This document shows, piece by piece, positions 21,373-36,300 of a stretch of DNA of 64,000 nt. The stretch is from Apoderus coryli (Eukaryota > Arthropoda > Insecta > Coleoptera > Attelabidae). Location of the stretch: positions 186,001-250,000 of the forward strand of contig OU452217.1 in assembly GCA_911728435.2 (NCBI GenBank), read 5' to 3'. How positions within the stretch are numbered: position 1 is the first letter of the stretch; the number at the start of each line of letters is the position of its first letter. The translations under genes and the position numbers were made by a program. Below the pieces are notes generated by a model. The model did not search any database and was not told where the DNA came from. It saw only the letters and a list, made by a program, of their open reading frames with translations.

Positions 21373-24300
21373 TCTGAGAGGGAAAATAGCTTTTTGGTAG
21401 ATACTTTACTTTTTAAATATAAATAACACCATTTTTTAACTAAACGCTCTAATTCGTTCTAAATTGCTTTTTTATGCTTATTCTAATTTCTTTTAACTAA
21501 TAAAATTTAGTTTTAAATTCTAAAAGAGAAAACAGCTATTTTGTAGAAACTTTACTTTTTAAATCTAAATAACACAATTTTTTAAATAAACGCTCTAAAT
21601 CGTTCTAAATTGCTTTTTTATGCTTATTCTAATTTCTTTTTACTAACAAATTTAGTTTTAAATTCTTAGAGAGAAAACAGCTTTTTGGTAGACACTTTAC
21701 TTTTTAAATATAAATAACACAATTTCTTAACTAAACGCTCTAATTCGTTCTAAATTGCTTTTTTATGCTTATTCTAATTTCTTTTTACTAATAAATTTAG
21801 TTTTAAATTCTAAAAGAGAAAGCAGCTTTTTGGTAGAAACTTTACTTTTTAAATCTAAATAACACAATTTCTTAACTAAACGCTCTAATTCGTTATAAAT
21901 TGCTTTTTTATGCTTATTCTAATTTCTTTTAACTAATAAAATTTAGTTTTAAATTCTTAGAGAGAAAACATCTTTTTGGTAGACACTTTACTTTTTAAAT
22001 CTAAATAACACAATTTCTTAATTAAACGCTCTAAATCGTTCTAAATTGCTTTTTTATGCTTATTCTAATTTCTTTTTACTAACAAATTTAGTTTTAAATT
22101 CTTAGAGAGAAAACAGCTTTTTGGTAGACACTTTACTTTTTAAATATAAATAACACAATTTCTTAACTAAACGCTCTAATTCGTTCTAAATTGCTTTTTT
22201 ATGCTTATTCTAATTTCTTTTAACTAATAAAATTTAGTTTTAAATTCTTAGAGAGAAAACAGCTTTTTGGTAGACACTTTACTTTTTAAATATAAATAAC
22301 ACAATTTCTGAACTAAACGCTCTAATTCGTTCTAAATTGCTTTTTTATGCTTATTCTAATTTCTTTTTTCTAATAAAATTTAGTTTTAAATTCTTAGAGA
22401 GAAAACAGCTTTTTTGTAGAAACTTTACTTTTTAAATCTAAATAACACAATTTTGTAAATAAACGCTCTAAATCGTTCTATATTGCTTTTTTATGCTTAT
22501 TCTAATTCCTTTTTACTAACAAATTTAGTTTTAAATTCTTAGAGAGAAAACAGCTTTTTGGTAGACACTTTACTTTTTAAATATAGATAACACAATTTCT
22601 TAATTAAACGCTCTAATTCCTTCTAAATTGCTGTTTTATGCCTATTCTAATTTCTTTTTACTAATAAAATTTAGTTTTTAATTCTTAGAGAGAAAACAGC
22701 TTTTTGGTAGACGCTTTACTTTTTAAATATATGTAACACAATTTCTTAACTAAACGCTCTAATTCGTTCTAAATTGCTTTTTTATGCTTATTCTAATTTC
22801 TTTTAACTAATAAAATTTAGTTTTGAATTCTTAGAGAGAAAACAGCTTTTTGGTAGACACTTTACTTTTTAAATATAAATAACACAATTTCTGAACTAAA
22901 TGCTCTAATTCGTTCTAAATTGCTTTTTTATGCTTATTCTAATTTCTTTTTCCTAATAAAATTTAGTTTTAAATTCTTAGAGAGAAAACAGCTTTTTTGT
23001 AGAAACTTTACTTTTTAAATCTAAATAACACAATTTTGTAAATAAACGCTCTAAATCGTTCTATATTGCTTTTTTATGCTTATTCTAATTCCTTTTTACT
23101 AACAAATGTAGTTTTAAATTCTTAGAGAGAAAACAGCTTTTTGGTAGACACTTTACTTTTTAAATATAGATAACACAATTTCTTAATTAAACGCTCTAAT
23201 TCCTTCTAAATTGCTGTTTTATGCCTATTCTAATTTCTTTTTCCTAATAAAATTTAGTTTTAAATTCTGAGAGGGAAAATAGCTTTTTGGTACACAATTT
23301 ACTTTTTAAATATAAATAACACCATTTTTTAACAAAACGCTTTAATTCGTTCTAAATTGCTTTTTTATGCTTATTCTAATTTCTTTTAACTAATAAAATT
23401 TAGTTTTAAATTCTAAAAGAGAAAACAGCTATTTTGTAGAAACTTTACTTTTTAAATCTAAATAACACAATTTTTTAAATAAACGCTCTAAATCGTTCTA
23501 TATTGCTTTTTTATGCTTATTCTATTTCCTTTTCACTAACAAATTTAGTTTTAAATTCTTAGAGAGAAAACAGCTTTTTGGTAGACACTTTACTTTTTAA
23601 ATATAGATAACACAATTTCTTAATTAAACGCTCTAATTCCTTCTAAATTGCTGTTTTATGCCTATTCTAATTTCTTTTTACTAATAAAATTTAGTTTTTA
23701 ATTCTTAGAGAGAAAACAGCTTTTTGGTAGACGCTTTACTTTTTAAATATAAATAACACAATTTCTTAACTAAACGCTCTAATTCGTTATAAATTGCTTT
23801 TTTATGCTATTCTAATTTCTTTTTACTAATAAAATTTAGTTTTAAATTCTGAGAGGGAAAATAGCTTTTTGGTAGATACTTTACTTTTTAAATATAAATA
23901 ACACCATTTTTTAACTAAACGCTCTAATTCGTTCTAAATTGTTTTTTTATGCTTATTCTAATTTCTTTTAACTAATAAAATTTAGTTTTAAATTCTAAAA
24001 GAGAAAACAGCTATTTTGTAGAAACTTTACTTTTTAAATCTAAATAACACAATTTTTTAAATAAACGCTCTAAATCGTTCTAAATTGCTTTTTTATGCTT
24101 ATTCTAATTTCTTTTTACTAACAAATTTAGTTTTAAATTCTTAGAGAGAAAACAGCTTTTTGGTAGACACTTTACTTTTTAAATATAAATAACACAATTT
24201 CTTAACTAAACGCTCTAATTCGTTCTAAATTGCTTTTTTATGCTTATTCTAATTTCTTTTTCCTAATAAAATTTAGTTTTAAATTCTTACAGAGAAAACA

Positions 24301-27300
24301 GTTTTTTGGTAGACACTTTACTTTTTAAATATAAATAACACCATTTCTTAACTAAACGCTCTAATTCGTTCTAAATTGCTTTTTTATGCTTATTCTAATT
24401 TCTTTTAACTAATAAAATTTAGTTTTAAATTCTAAAAGAGAAAACAGCTTTTTGTTAGAAACTTTACTTTTTAAATCTAAATAACACAATTTCCCAACTA
24501 AACGCTCTAATTCGTTCTAAATTGCTTTTTTTATGCTTATTCTAATTTCTTTTTCCTAATAAAATTTAGTTTTAAATTTTTAGAGAGAAAACAGCTATTT
24601 TGTAGAAACTTTACTTTTTAAATCTAAATAGCACAATTTTTTAAATAAACGCTGTAATTCGTTCTAAATTGCTTTTTTATGCTTATTCTAATTTCTTTTT
24701 ACTAATAAATTTAGTTTTACATTCTAAAAGAGAAAACAGATTTTTGTTAGAAACTTTACTTTTTAAATCTAAATAACACAATTTCTGAACTAAACGCTCT
24801 AATTCGTTCTAAATTGCTTTTTTTATGCTTATTCTAATTTCTTTTTCCTAATAAAATTTAGTTTTAAATTTTTAGAGAGAAAACAGCTATTTTGTAGAAA
24901 CTTTACTTTTTAAATCTAAATAGCACAATTTTTTAAATAAACGCTGTAATTCGTTCTAAATTGCTTTTTTATGCTTATTCTAATTTCTTTTTACTAATAA
25001 ATTTAGTTTTACATTCTAAAAGAGAAAACAGATTTTTGTTAGAAACTTTACTTTTTAAATCTAAATAACACAATTTCTGAACTAAACGCTCTAATTCGTT
25101 CTAAATTGCTTTTTTTATGCTTATTCTAATTTCTTTTTCCTAATAAAATTTAGTTTTAAATTCTTAGAGAGAAAACAGCTATTTTGTAGAAACTTTACTT
25201 TTTAAATCTAAATAACACAATTTTTTAAATAAACGCTCTAAATCGTTTTAAATTGCTTTTTCATGCTTATTCTAATTCCTTTTTACTAACAAATTTAGTT
25301 TTAAATTCTTAGAGAGAAAACAGCTTTTTGGTAGACACTTTACTTTTTAAATATAAATAACACAATTTTTTAAATAAACGCTCTAAATCGTTCTAAATTG
25401 CTTTTTTATGCTTATTCATATTTCTTTTTACTAATAAATTTAGTTTTAAATTCTTAGAGAGAAAACAGCTTTTTGGTAGACAATTTACTTTTTAAATATA
25501 AATAACACAATTTCTTAACTAAACGCTCTAATTCCTTCCAAATTGCTTTTTTATGCTTATTCTAATTTCTTTTTACTAATAAATTTAGTTTTAAATTCTA
25601 AAAGAGAAAGCAGCTTTTTGGTAGAAACTTTACTTTTTAAATCTAAATAACACAATTTCTTAACTAAACGCTCTAATTCGTTATAAATTGCTTTTTTATG
25701 CTTATTCTAATTTCTTTTAACTAATAAAATTTAGTTTTAAATTCTTAGAGAGAAAACATCTTTTTGGTAGACACTTTACTTTTTAAATATAAATAACACA
25801 ATTTCTTAACTAAACGCTCTAAATCGTTCTAAATTGCTTTTTTATGCTTATTCTATCTTCTTTTTACTAACAAATTTAGTTTTAAATTCTTAGAGAAAAA
25901 AAAAGCTTTTTGGTAGACACTACTTTTTAAATATAAATAACACAATTTTTTAAATAAGCGCTCTAAATCGTTCTAAATTGCTTTTTTATGCTTATTCTAA
26001 TTTCTTTTTCTTAATAAAATTTAGTTTTAAATTCTTAGAGAGTAAACAGCTTTTTGATAGAAACTTTACTTTTTAAATCTAAATAACACAATTTTTTAAA
26101 TAAACGCTCTAATTTGTTCTAAATTGCTTTTTTATGCTTATTCTAATTTCTTTTTACTAATAAAATTTAGTTTTAAATTCTAAAAGAGAAAACAGCTATT
26201 TTGTAGAAACTTTACTTTTTAAATCTAAATAACACAATTTTTTAAATAAACGCTCTAAATCGTTCTATATTGCTTTTTTATGCTTATTCTAGTTCCTTTT
26301 TACTAACAAATTTAGTTTTAAATTCTTAGAGAGAAAACAGCTTTTTGGTAGACACTTTACTTTTTAAATATAGATAACACAATTTCTTAATTAAACGCTC
26401 TAATTCCTTCTAAATTGCTGTTTTATGCCTATTCTAATTTCTTTTTACTAATAAAATTTAGTTTTTAATTCTTAGAGAGAAAACAGCTTTTTGGTAGACG
26501 CTTTACTTTTTAAATATAAGTAACACAATTTCTTAACTAAACGCTCTAATTCGTTATAAATTGCTTTTTTATGCTATTCTAATTTCTTTTTACTAATAAA
26601 ATTTAGTTTTAAATTCTGAGAGGGAAAATAGCTTTTTGGTAGATACTTTACTTTTTAAATATAAATAACACCATTTTTTAACTAAACGCTCTAATTCGTT
26701 CTAAATTGCTTTTTTATGCTTATTCTAATTTCTTTTAACTAATAAAATTTAGTTTTAAATTCTAAAAGAGAAAACAGCTATTTTGTAGAAACTTTACTTT
26801 TTAAATCTAAATAACACAATTTTTTAAATAAACGCTCTAAATCGTTCTAAATTGCTTTTTTATGCTTATTCTAATTTCTTTTTACTAACAAATTTAGTTT
26901 TAAATTCTTAGAGAGAAAACAGCTTTTTGGTAGACACTTTACTTTTTAAATATAAATAACACAATTTCTTAACTAAACGCTCTAATTCGTTCTAAATTGC
27001 TTTTTTATGCTTATTCTAATTTCTTTTTACTAATAAATTTAGTTTTAAATTCTAAAAGAGAAAGCAGCTTTTTGGTAGAAACTTTACTTTTTAAATCTAA
27101 ATAACACAATTTCTTAACTAAACGCTCTAATTCGTTATAAATTGCTTTTTTATGCTTATTCTAATTTCTTTTAACTAATAAAATTTAGTTTTAAATTCTT
27201 AGAGAGAAAACATCTTTTTGGTAGACACTTTACTTTTTAAATCTAAATAACACAATTTCTTAATTAAACGCTCTAAATCGTTCTAAATTGCTTTTTTATG

Positions 27301-30300
27301 CTTATTCTAATTTCTTTTTACTAACAAATTTAGTTTTAAATTCTTAGAGAGAAAACAGCTTTTTGGTAGACACTTTACTTTTTAAATATAAATAACACAA
27401 TTTCTTAACTAAACGCTCTAATTCGTTCTAAATTGCTTTTTTATGCTTATTCTAATTTCTTTTAACTAATAAAATTTAGTTTTGAATTCTTAGAGAGAAA
27501 ACAGCTTTTTGGTAGACACTTTACTTTTTAAATATAAATAACACAATTTCTGAACTAAACGCTCTAATTCGTTCTAAATTGCTTTTTTATGCTTATTCTA
27601 ATTTCTTTTTTCTAATAAAATTTAGTTTTAAATTCTTAGAGAGAAAACAGCTTTTTTGTAGAAACTTTACTTTTTAAATCTAAATAACACAATTTTGTAA
27701 ATAAACGCTCTAAATCGTTCTATATTGCTTTTTTATGCTTATTCTAATTCCTTTTTACTAACAAATTTAGTTTTAAATTCTTAGAGAGAAAACAGCTTTT
27801 TGGTAGACACTTTACTTTTTAAATATAGATAACACAATTTCTTAATTAAACGCTCTAATTCCTTCTAAATTGCTGTTTTATGCCTATTCTAATTTCTTTT
27901 TACTAATAAAATTTAGTTTTTAATTCTTAGAGAGAAAACAGCTTTTTGGTAGACGCTTTACTTTTTAAATATATATAACACAATTTCTTAACTAAACGCT
28001 CTAATTCGTTCTAAATTGCTTTTTTATGCTTATTCTAATTTCTTTTAACTAATAAAATTTAGTTTTGAATTCTTAGAGAGAAAACAGCTTTTTGGTAGAC
28101 ACTTTACTTTTTAAATATAAATAACACAATTTCTGAACTAAATGCTCTAATTCGTTCTAAATTGCTTTTTTATGCTTATTCTAATTTCTTTTTCCTAATA
28201 AAATTTAGTTTTAAATTCTTAGAGAGAAAACAGCTTTTTTGTAGAAACTTTACTTTTTAAATCTAAATAACACAATTTTGTAAATAAACGCTCTAAATCG
28301 TTCTATATTGCTTTTTTATGCTTATTCTAATTCCTTTTTACTAACAAATTTAGTTTTAAATTCTTAGAGAGAAAACAGCTTTTTGGTAGACACTTTACTT
28401 TTTAAATATAGATAACACAATTTCTTAATTAAACGCTCTAATTCCTTCTAAATTGCTGTTTTATGCCTATTCTAATTTCTTTTTCCTAATAAAATTTAGT
28501 TTTAAATTCTGAGAGGGAAAATAGCTTTTTGGTACACAATTTACTTTTTAAATATAAATAACACCATTTTTTAACAAAACGCTTTAATTCGTTCTAAATT
28601 GCTTTTTTATGCTTATTCTAATTTCTTTTAACTAATAAAATTTAGTTTTAAATTCTAAAAGAGAAAACAGCTATTTTGTAGAAACTTTACTTTTTAAATC
28701 TAAATAACACAATTTTTTAAATAAACGCTCTAAATCGTTCTATATTGCTTTTTTATGCTTATTCTAGTTCCTTTTTACTAACAAATTTAGTTTTAAATTC
28801 TTAGAGAGAAAACAGCTTTTTGGTAGACACTTTACTTTTTAAATATAGATAACACAATTTCTTAATTAAACGCTCTAATTCCTTCTAAATTGCTGTTTTA
28901 TGCCTATTCTAATTTCTTTTTACTAATAAAATTTAGTTTTTAATTCTTAGAGAGAAAACAGCTTTTTGGTAGACGCTTTACTTTTTAAATATAAGTAACA
29001 CAATTTCTTAACTAAACGCTCTAATTCGTTATAAATTGCTTTTTTATGCTATTCTAATTTCTTTTTACTAATAAAATTTAGTTTTAAATTCTGAGAGGGA
29101 AAATAGCTTTTTGGTAGATACTTTACTTTTTAAATATAAATAACACCATTTTTTAACTAAACGCTCTAATTCGTTCTAAATTGCTTTTTTATGCTTATTC
29201 TAATTTCTTTTAACTAATAAAATTTAGTTTTAAATTCTAAAAGAGAAAACAGCTATTTTGTAGAAACTTTACTTTTTAAATCTAAATAACACAATTTTTT
29301 AAATAAACGCTCTAAATCGTTCTAAATTGCTTTTTTATGCTTATTCTAATTTCTTTTTACTAACAAATTTAGTTTTAAATTCTTAGAGAGAAAACAGCTT
29401 TTTGGTAGACACTTTACTTTTTAAATATAAATAACACAATTTCTTAACTAAACGCTCTAATTCGTTCTAAATTGCTTTTTTATGCTTATTCTAATTTCTT
29501 TTTACTAATAAATTTAGTTTTAAATTCTAAAAGAGAAAGCAGCTTTTTGGTAGAAACTTTACTTTTTAAATCTAAATAACACAATTTCTTAACTAAACGC
29601 TCTAATTCGTTATAAATTGCTTTTTTATGCTTATTCTAATTTCTTTTAACTAATAAAATTTAGTTTTAAATTCTTAGAGAGAAAACATCTTTTTGGTAGA
29701 CACTTTACTTTTTAAATCTAAATAACACAATTTCTTAATTAAACGCTCTAAATCGTTCTAAATTGCTTTTTTATGCTTATTCTAATTTCTTTTTACTAAC
29801 AAATTTAGTTTTAAATTCTTAGAGAGAAAACAGCTTTTTGGTAGACACTTTACTTTTTAAATATAAATAACACAATTTCTTAACTAAACGCTCTAATTCG
29901 TTCTAAATTGCTTTTTTATGCTTATTCTAATTTCTTTTAACTAATAAAATTTAGTTTTGAATTCTTAGAGAGAAAACAGCTTTTTGGTAGACACTTTACT
30001 TTTTAAATATAAATAACACAATTTCTGAACTAAACGCTCTAATTCGTTCTAAATTGCTTTTTTATGCTTATTCTAATTTCTTTTTTCTAATAAAATTTAG
30101 TTTTAAATTCTTAGAGAGAAAACAGCTTTTTTGTAGAAACTTTACTTTTTAAATCTAAATAACACAATTTTGTAAATAAACGCTCTAAATCGTTCTATAT
30201 TGCTTTTTTATGCTTATTCTAATTCCTTTTTACTAACAAATTTAGTTTTAAATTCTTAGAGAGAAAACAGCTTTTTGGTAGACACTTTACTTTTTAAATA

Positions 30301-33300
30301 TAGATAACACAATTTCTTAATTAAACGCTCTAATTCCTTCTAAATTGCTGTTTTATGCCTATTCTAATTTCTTTTTACTAATAAAATTTAGTTTTTAATT
30401 CTTAGAGAGAAAACAGCTTTTTGGTAGACGCTTTACTTTTTAAATATATATAACACAATTTCTTAACTAAACGCTCTAATTCGTTCTAAATTGCTTTTTT
30501 ATGCTTATTCTAATTTCTTTTAACTAATAAAATTTAGTTTTGAATTCTTAGAGAGAAAACAGCTTTTTGGTAGACACTTTACTTTTTAAATATAAATAAC
30601 ACAATTTCTGAACTAAATGCTCTAATTCGTTCTAAATTGCTTTTTTATGCTTATTCTAATTTCTTTTTCCTAATAAAATTTAGTTTTAAATTCTTAGAGA
30701 GAAAACAGCTTTTTTGTAGAAACTTTACTTTTTAAATCTAAATAACACAATTTTGTAAATAAACGCTCTAAATCGTTCTATATTGCTTTTTTATGCTTAT
30801 TCTAATTCCTTTTTACTAACAAATTTAGTTTTAAATTCTTAGAGAGAAAACAGCTTTTTGGTAGACACTTTACTTTTTAAATATAGATAACACAATTTCT
30901 TAATTAAACGCTCTAATTCCTTCTAAATTGCTGTTTTATGCCTATTCTAATTTCTTTTTCCTAATAAAATTTAGTTTTAAATTCTGAGAGGGAAAATAGC
31001 TTTTTGGTACACAATTTACTTTTTAAATATAAATAACACCATTTTTTAACAAAACGCTTTAATTCGTTCTAAATTGCTTTTTTATGCTTATTCTAATTTC
31101 TTTTAACTAATAAAATTTAGTTTTAAATTCTAAAAGAGAAAACAGCTATTTTGTAGAAACTTTACTTTTTAAATCTAAATAACACAATTTTTTAAATAAA
31201 CGCTCTAAATCGTTCTATATTGCTTTTTTATGCTTATTCTAGTTCCTTTTTACTAACAAATTTAGTTTTAAATTCTTAGAGAGAAAACAGCTTTTTGGTA
31301 GACACTTTACTTTTTAAATATAGATAACACAATTTCTTAATTAAACGCTCTAATTCCTTCTAAATTGCTGTTTTATGCCTATTCTAATTTCTTTTTACTA
31401 ATAAAATTTAGTTTTTAATTCTTAGAGAGAAAACAGCTTTTTGGTAGACGCTTTACTTTTTAAATATAAATAACACAATTTCTTAACTAAACGCTCTAAT
31501 TCGTTATAAATTGCTTTTTTATGCTATTCTAATTTCTTTTTACTAATAAAATTTAGTTTTAAATTCTGAGAGGGAAAATAGCTTTTTGGTAGATACTTTA
31601 CTTTTTAAATATAAATAACACCATTTTTTAACTAAACGCTCTAATTCGTTCTAAATTGTTTTTTTATGCTTATTCTAATTTCTTTTAACTAATAAAATTT
31701 AGTTTTAAATTCTAAAAGAGAAAACAGCTATTTTGTAGAAACTTTACTTTTTAAATCTAAATAACACAATTTTTTAAATAAACGCTCTAAATCGTTCTAA
31801 ATTGCTTTTTTATGCTTATTCTAATTTCTTTTTACTAACAAATTTAGTTTTAAATTCTTAGAGAGAAAACAGCTTTTTGGTAGACACTTTACTTTTTAAA
31901 TATAAATAACACAATTTCTTAACTAAACGCTCTAATTCGTTCTAAATTGCTTTTTTATGCTTATTCTAATTTCTTTTTCCTAATAAAATTTAGTTTTAAA
32001 TTCTTACAGAGAAAACAGTTTTTTGGTAGACACTTTACTTTTTAAATATAAATAACACCATTTCTTAACTAAACGCTCTAATTCGTTCTAAATTGCTTTT
32101 TTATGCTTATTCTAATTTCTTTTAACTAATAAAATTTAGTTTTAAATTCTAAAAGAGAAAACAGCTTTTTGTTAGAAACTTTACTTTTTAAATCTAAATA
32201 ACACAATTTCCCAACTAAACGCTCTAATTCGTTCTAAATTGCTTTTTTTATGCTTATTCTAATTTCTTTTTCCTAATAAAATTTAGTTTTAAATTTTTAG
32301 AGAGAAAACAGCTATTTTGTAGAAACTTTACTTTTTAAATCTAAATAGCACAATTTTTTAAATAAACGCTGTAATTCGTTCTAAATTGCTTTTTTATGCT
32401 TATTCTAATTTCTTTTTACTAATAAATTTAGTTTTACATTCTAAAAGAGAAAACAGATTTTTGTTAGAAACTTTACTTTTTAAATCTAAATAACACAATT
32501 TCTGAACTAAACGCTCTAATTCGTTCTAAATTGCTTTTTTTATGCTTATTCTAATTTCTTTTTCCTAATAAAATTTAGTTTTAAATTCTTAGAGAGAAAA
32601 CAGCTATTTTGTAGAAACTTTACTTTTTAAATCTAAATAACACAATTTTTTAAATAAACGCTCTAAATCGTTTTAAATTGCTTTTTCATGCTTATTCTAA
32701 TTCCTTTTTACTAACAAATTTAGTTTTAAATTCTTAGAGAGAAAACAGCTTTTTGGTAGACAATTTACTTTTTAAATATAAATAACACCATTTCTTAACT
32801 AAACGCTCTAATTCGTTCTAAATTGCTTTTTTATGCTTATTCTAATTTCTTTTAACTAATAAAATTTAGTTTTAAATTCTAAAAGAGAAAACAGCTTTTT
32901 GTTAGAAACTTTACTTTTTAAATCTAAATAACACAATTTCCCAACTAAACGCTCTAATTCGTTCTAAATTGCTTTTTTTATGCTTATTCTAATTTCTTTT
33001 TCCTAATAAAATTTAGTTTTAAATTCTTAGAGAGAAAACAGCTATTTTGTAGAAACTTTACTTTTTAAATATAAATAACACAATTTTTTAAATAAACGCT
33101 CTAAATCGTTCTAAATTGCTTTTTTATGCTTATTCATATTTCTTTTTACTAATAAATTTAGTTTTAAATTCTTAGAGAGAAAACAGCTTTTTGGTAGACA
33201 ATTTACTTTTTAAATATAAATAACACAATTTCTTAACTAAACGCTCTAATTCCTTCCAAATTGCTTTTTTATGCTTATTCTAATTTCTTTTTACTAATAA

Positions 33301-36300
33301 ATTTAGTTTTAAATTCTAAAAGAGAAAGCAGCTTTTTGGTAGAAACTTTACTTTTTAAATCTAAATAACACAATTTCTTAACTAAACGCTCTAATTCGTT
33401 ATAAATTGCTTTTTTATGCTTATTCTAATTTCTTTTAACTAATAAAATTTAGTTTTAAATTCTTAGAGAGAAAACATCTTTTTGGTAGACACTTTACTTT
33501 TTAAATATAAATAACACAATTTCTTAACTAAACGCTCTAAATCGTTCTAAATTGCTTTTTTATGCTTATTCTATCTTCTTTTTACTAACAAATTTAGTTT
33601 TAAATTCTTAGAGAAAAAAAAAGCTTTTTGGTAGACACTACTTTTTAAATATAAATAACACAATTTTTTAAATAAGCGCTCTAAATCGTTCTAAATTGCT
33701 TTTTTATGCTTATTCTAATTTCTTTTTCTTAATAAAATTTAGTTTTAAATTCTTAGAGAGTAAACAGCTTTTTGATAGAAACTTTACTTTTTAAATCTAA
33801 ATAACACAATTTTTTAAATAAACGCTCTAATTTGTTCTAAATTGCTTTTTTATGCTTATTCTAATTTCTTTTTACTAATAAAATTTAGTTTTAAATTCTA
33901 AAAGAGAAAACAGCTATTTTGTAGAAACTTTACTTTTTAAATCTAAATAACACAATTTTTTAAATAAACGCTCTAAATCGTTCTATATTGCTTTTTTATG
34001 CTTATTCTAGTTCCTTTTTACTAACAAATTTAGTTTTAAATTCTTAGAGAGAAAACAGCTTTTTGGTAGACACTTTACTTTTTAAATATAGATAACACAA
34101 TTTCTTAATTAAACGCTCTAATTCCTTCTAAATTGCTGTTTTATGCCTATTCTAATTTCTTTTTACTAATAAAATTTAGTTTTTAATTCTTAGAGAGAAA
34201 ACAGCTTTTTGGTAGACGCTTTACTTTTTAAATATAAGTAACACAATTTCTTAACTAAACGCTCTAATTCGTTATAAAGTGCTTTTTTATGCTATTCTAA
34301 TTTCTTTTTACTAATAAAATTTAGTTTTAAATTCTGAGAGGGAAAATAGCTTTTTGGTAGATACTTTACTTTTTAAATATAAATAACACCATTTTTTAAC
34401 TAAACGCTCTAATTCGTTCTAAATTGCTTTTTTATGCTTATTCTAATTTCTTTTAACTAATAAAATTTAGTTTTAAATTCTAAAAGAGAAAACAGCTATT
34501 TTGTAGAAACTTTACTTTTTAAATCTAAATAACACAATTTTTTAAATAAACGCTCTAAATCGTTCTAAATTGCTTTTTTATGCTTATTCTAATTTCTTTT
34601 TACTAACAAATTTAGTTTTAAATTCTTAGAGAGAAAACAGCTTTTTGGTAGACACTTTACTTTTTAAATATAAATAACACAATTTCTTAACTAAACGCTC
34701 TAATTCGTTCTAAATTGCTTTTTTATGCTTATTCTAATTTCTTTTTACTAATAAATTTAGTTTTAAATTCTAAAAGAGAAAGCAGCTTTTTGGTAGAAAC
34801 TTTACTTTTTAAATCTAAATAACACAATTTCTTAACTAAACGCTCTAATTCGTTATAAATTGCTTTTTTATGCTTATTCTAATTTCTTTTAACTAATAAA
34901 ATTTAGTTTTAAATTCTTAGAGAGAAAACATCTTTTTGGTAGACACTTTACTTTTTAAATCTAAATAACACAATTTCTTAATTAAACGCTCTAAATCGTT
35001 CTAAATTGCTTTTTTATGCTTATTCTAATTTCTTTTTACTAACAAATTTAGTTTTAAATTCTTAGAGAGAAAACAGCTTTTTGGTAGACACTTTACTTTT
35101 TAAATATAAATAACACAATTTCTTAACTAAACGCTCTAATTCGTTCTAAATTGCTTTTTTATGCTTATTCTAATTTCTTTTAACTAATAAAATTTAGTTT
35201 TGAATTCTTAGAGAGAAAACAGCTTTTTGGTAGACACTTTACTTTTTAAATATAAATAACACAATTTCTGAACTAAACGCTCTAATTCGTTCTAAATTGC
35301 TTTTTTATGCTTATTCTAATTTCTTTTTTCTAATAAAATTTAGTTTTAAATTCTTAGAGAGAAAACAGCTTTTTTGTAGAAACTTCGCTTTTTAAATCTA
35401 AATAACACAATTTTGTAAATAAACGCTCTAAATCGTTCTATATTGCTTTTTTATGCTTATTCTAATTCCTTTTTACTAACAAATTTAGTTTTAAATTCTT
35501 AGAGAGAAAACAGCTTTTTGGTAGACACTTTACTTTTTAAATATAGATAACACAATTTCTTAATTAAACGCTCTAATTCCTTCTAAATTGCTGTTTTATG
35601 CCTATTCTAATTTCTTTTTACTAATAAAATTTAGTTTTTAATTCTTAGAGAGAAAACAGCTTTTTGGTAGACGCTTTACTTTTTAAATATATATAACACA
35701 ATTTCTTAACTAAACGCTCTAATTCGTTCTAAATTGCTTTTTTATGCTTATTCTAATTTCTTTTAACTAATAAAATTTAGTTTTGAATTCTTAGAGAGAA
35801 AACAGCTTTTTGGTAGACACTTTACTTTTTAAATCTAAATAACACAATTTTGTAAATAAACGCTCTAAATCGTTCTATATTGCTTTTTTATGCTTATTCT
35901 AATTCCTTTTTACTAACAAATTTAGTTTTAAATTCTTAGAGAGAAAACAGCTTTTTGGTAGACACTTTACTTTTTAAATATAGATAACACAATTTCTTAA
36001 TTAAACGCTCTAATTCCTTCTAAATTGTTGTTTTATGCCTATTCTAATTTCTTTTTCCTAATAAAATTTAGTTTTAAATTCTGAGAGGGAAAATAGCTTT
36101 TTGGTACACAATTTACTTTTTAAATATAAATAACACCATTTTTTAACAAAACGCTTTAATTCGTTCTAAATTGCTTTTTTATGCTTATTCTAATTTCTTT
36201 TAACTAATAAAATTTAGTTTTAAATTCTAAAAGAGAAAACAGCTATTTTGTAGAAACTTTACTTTTTAAATCTAAATAACACAATTTTTTAAATAAACGC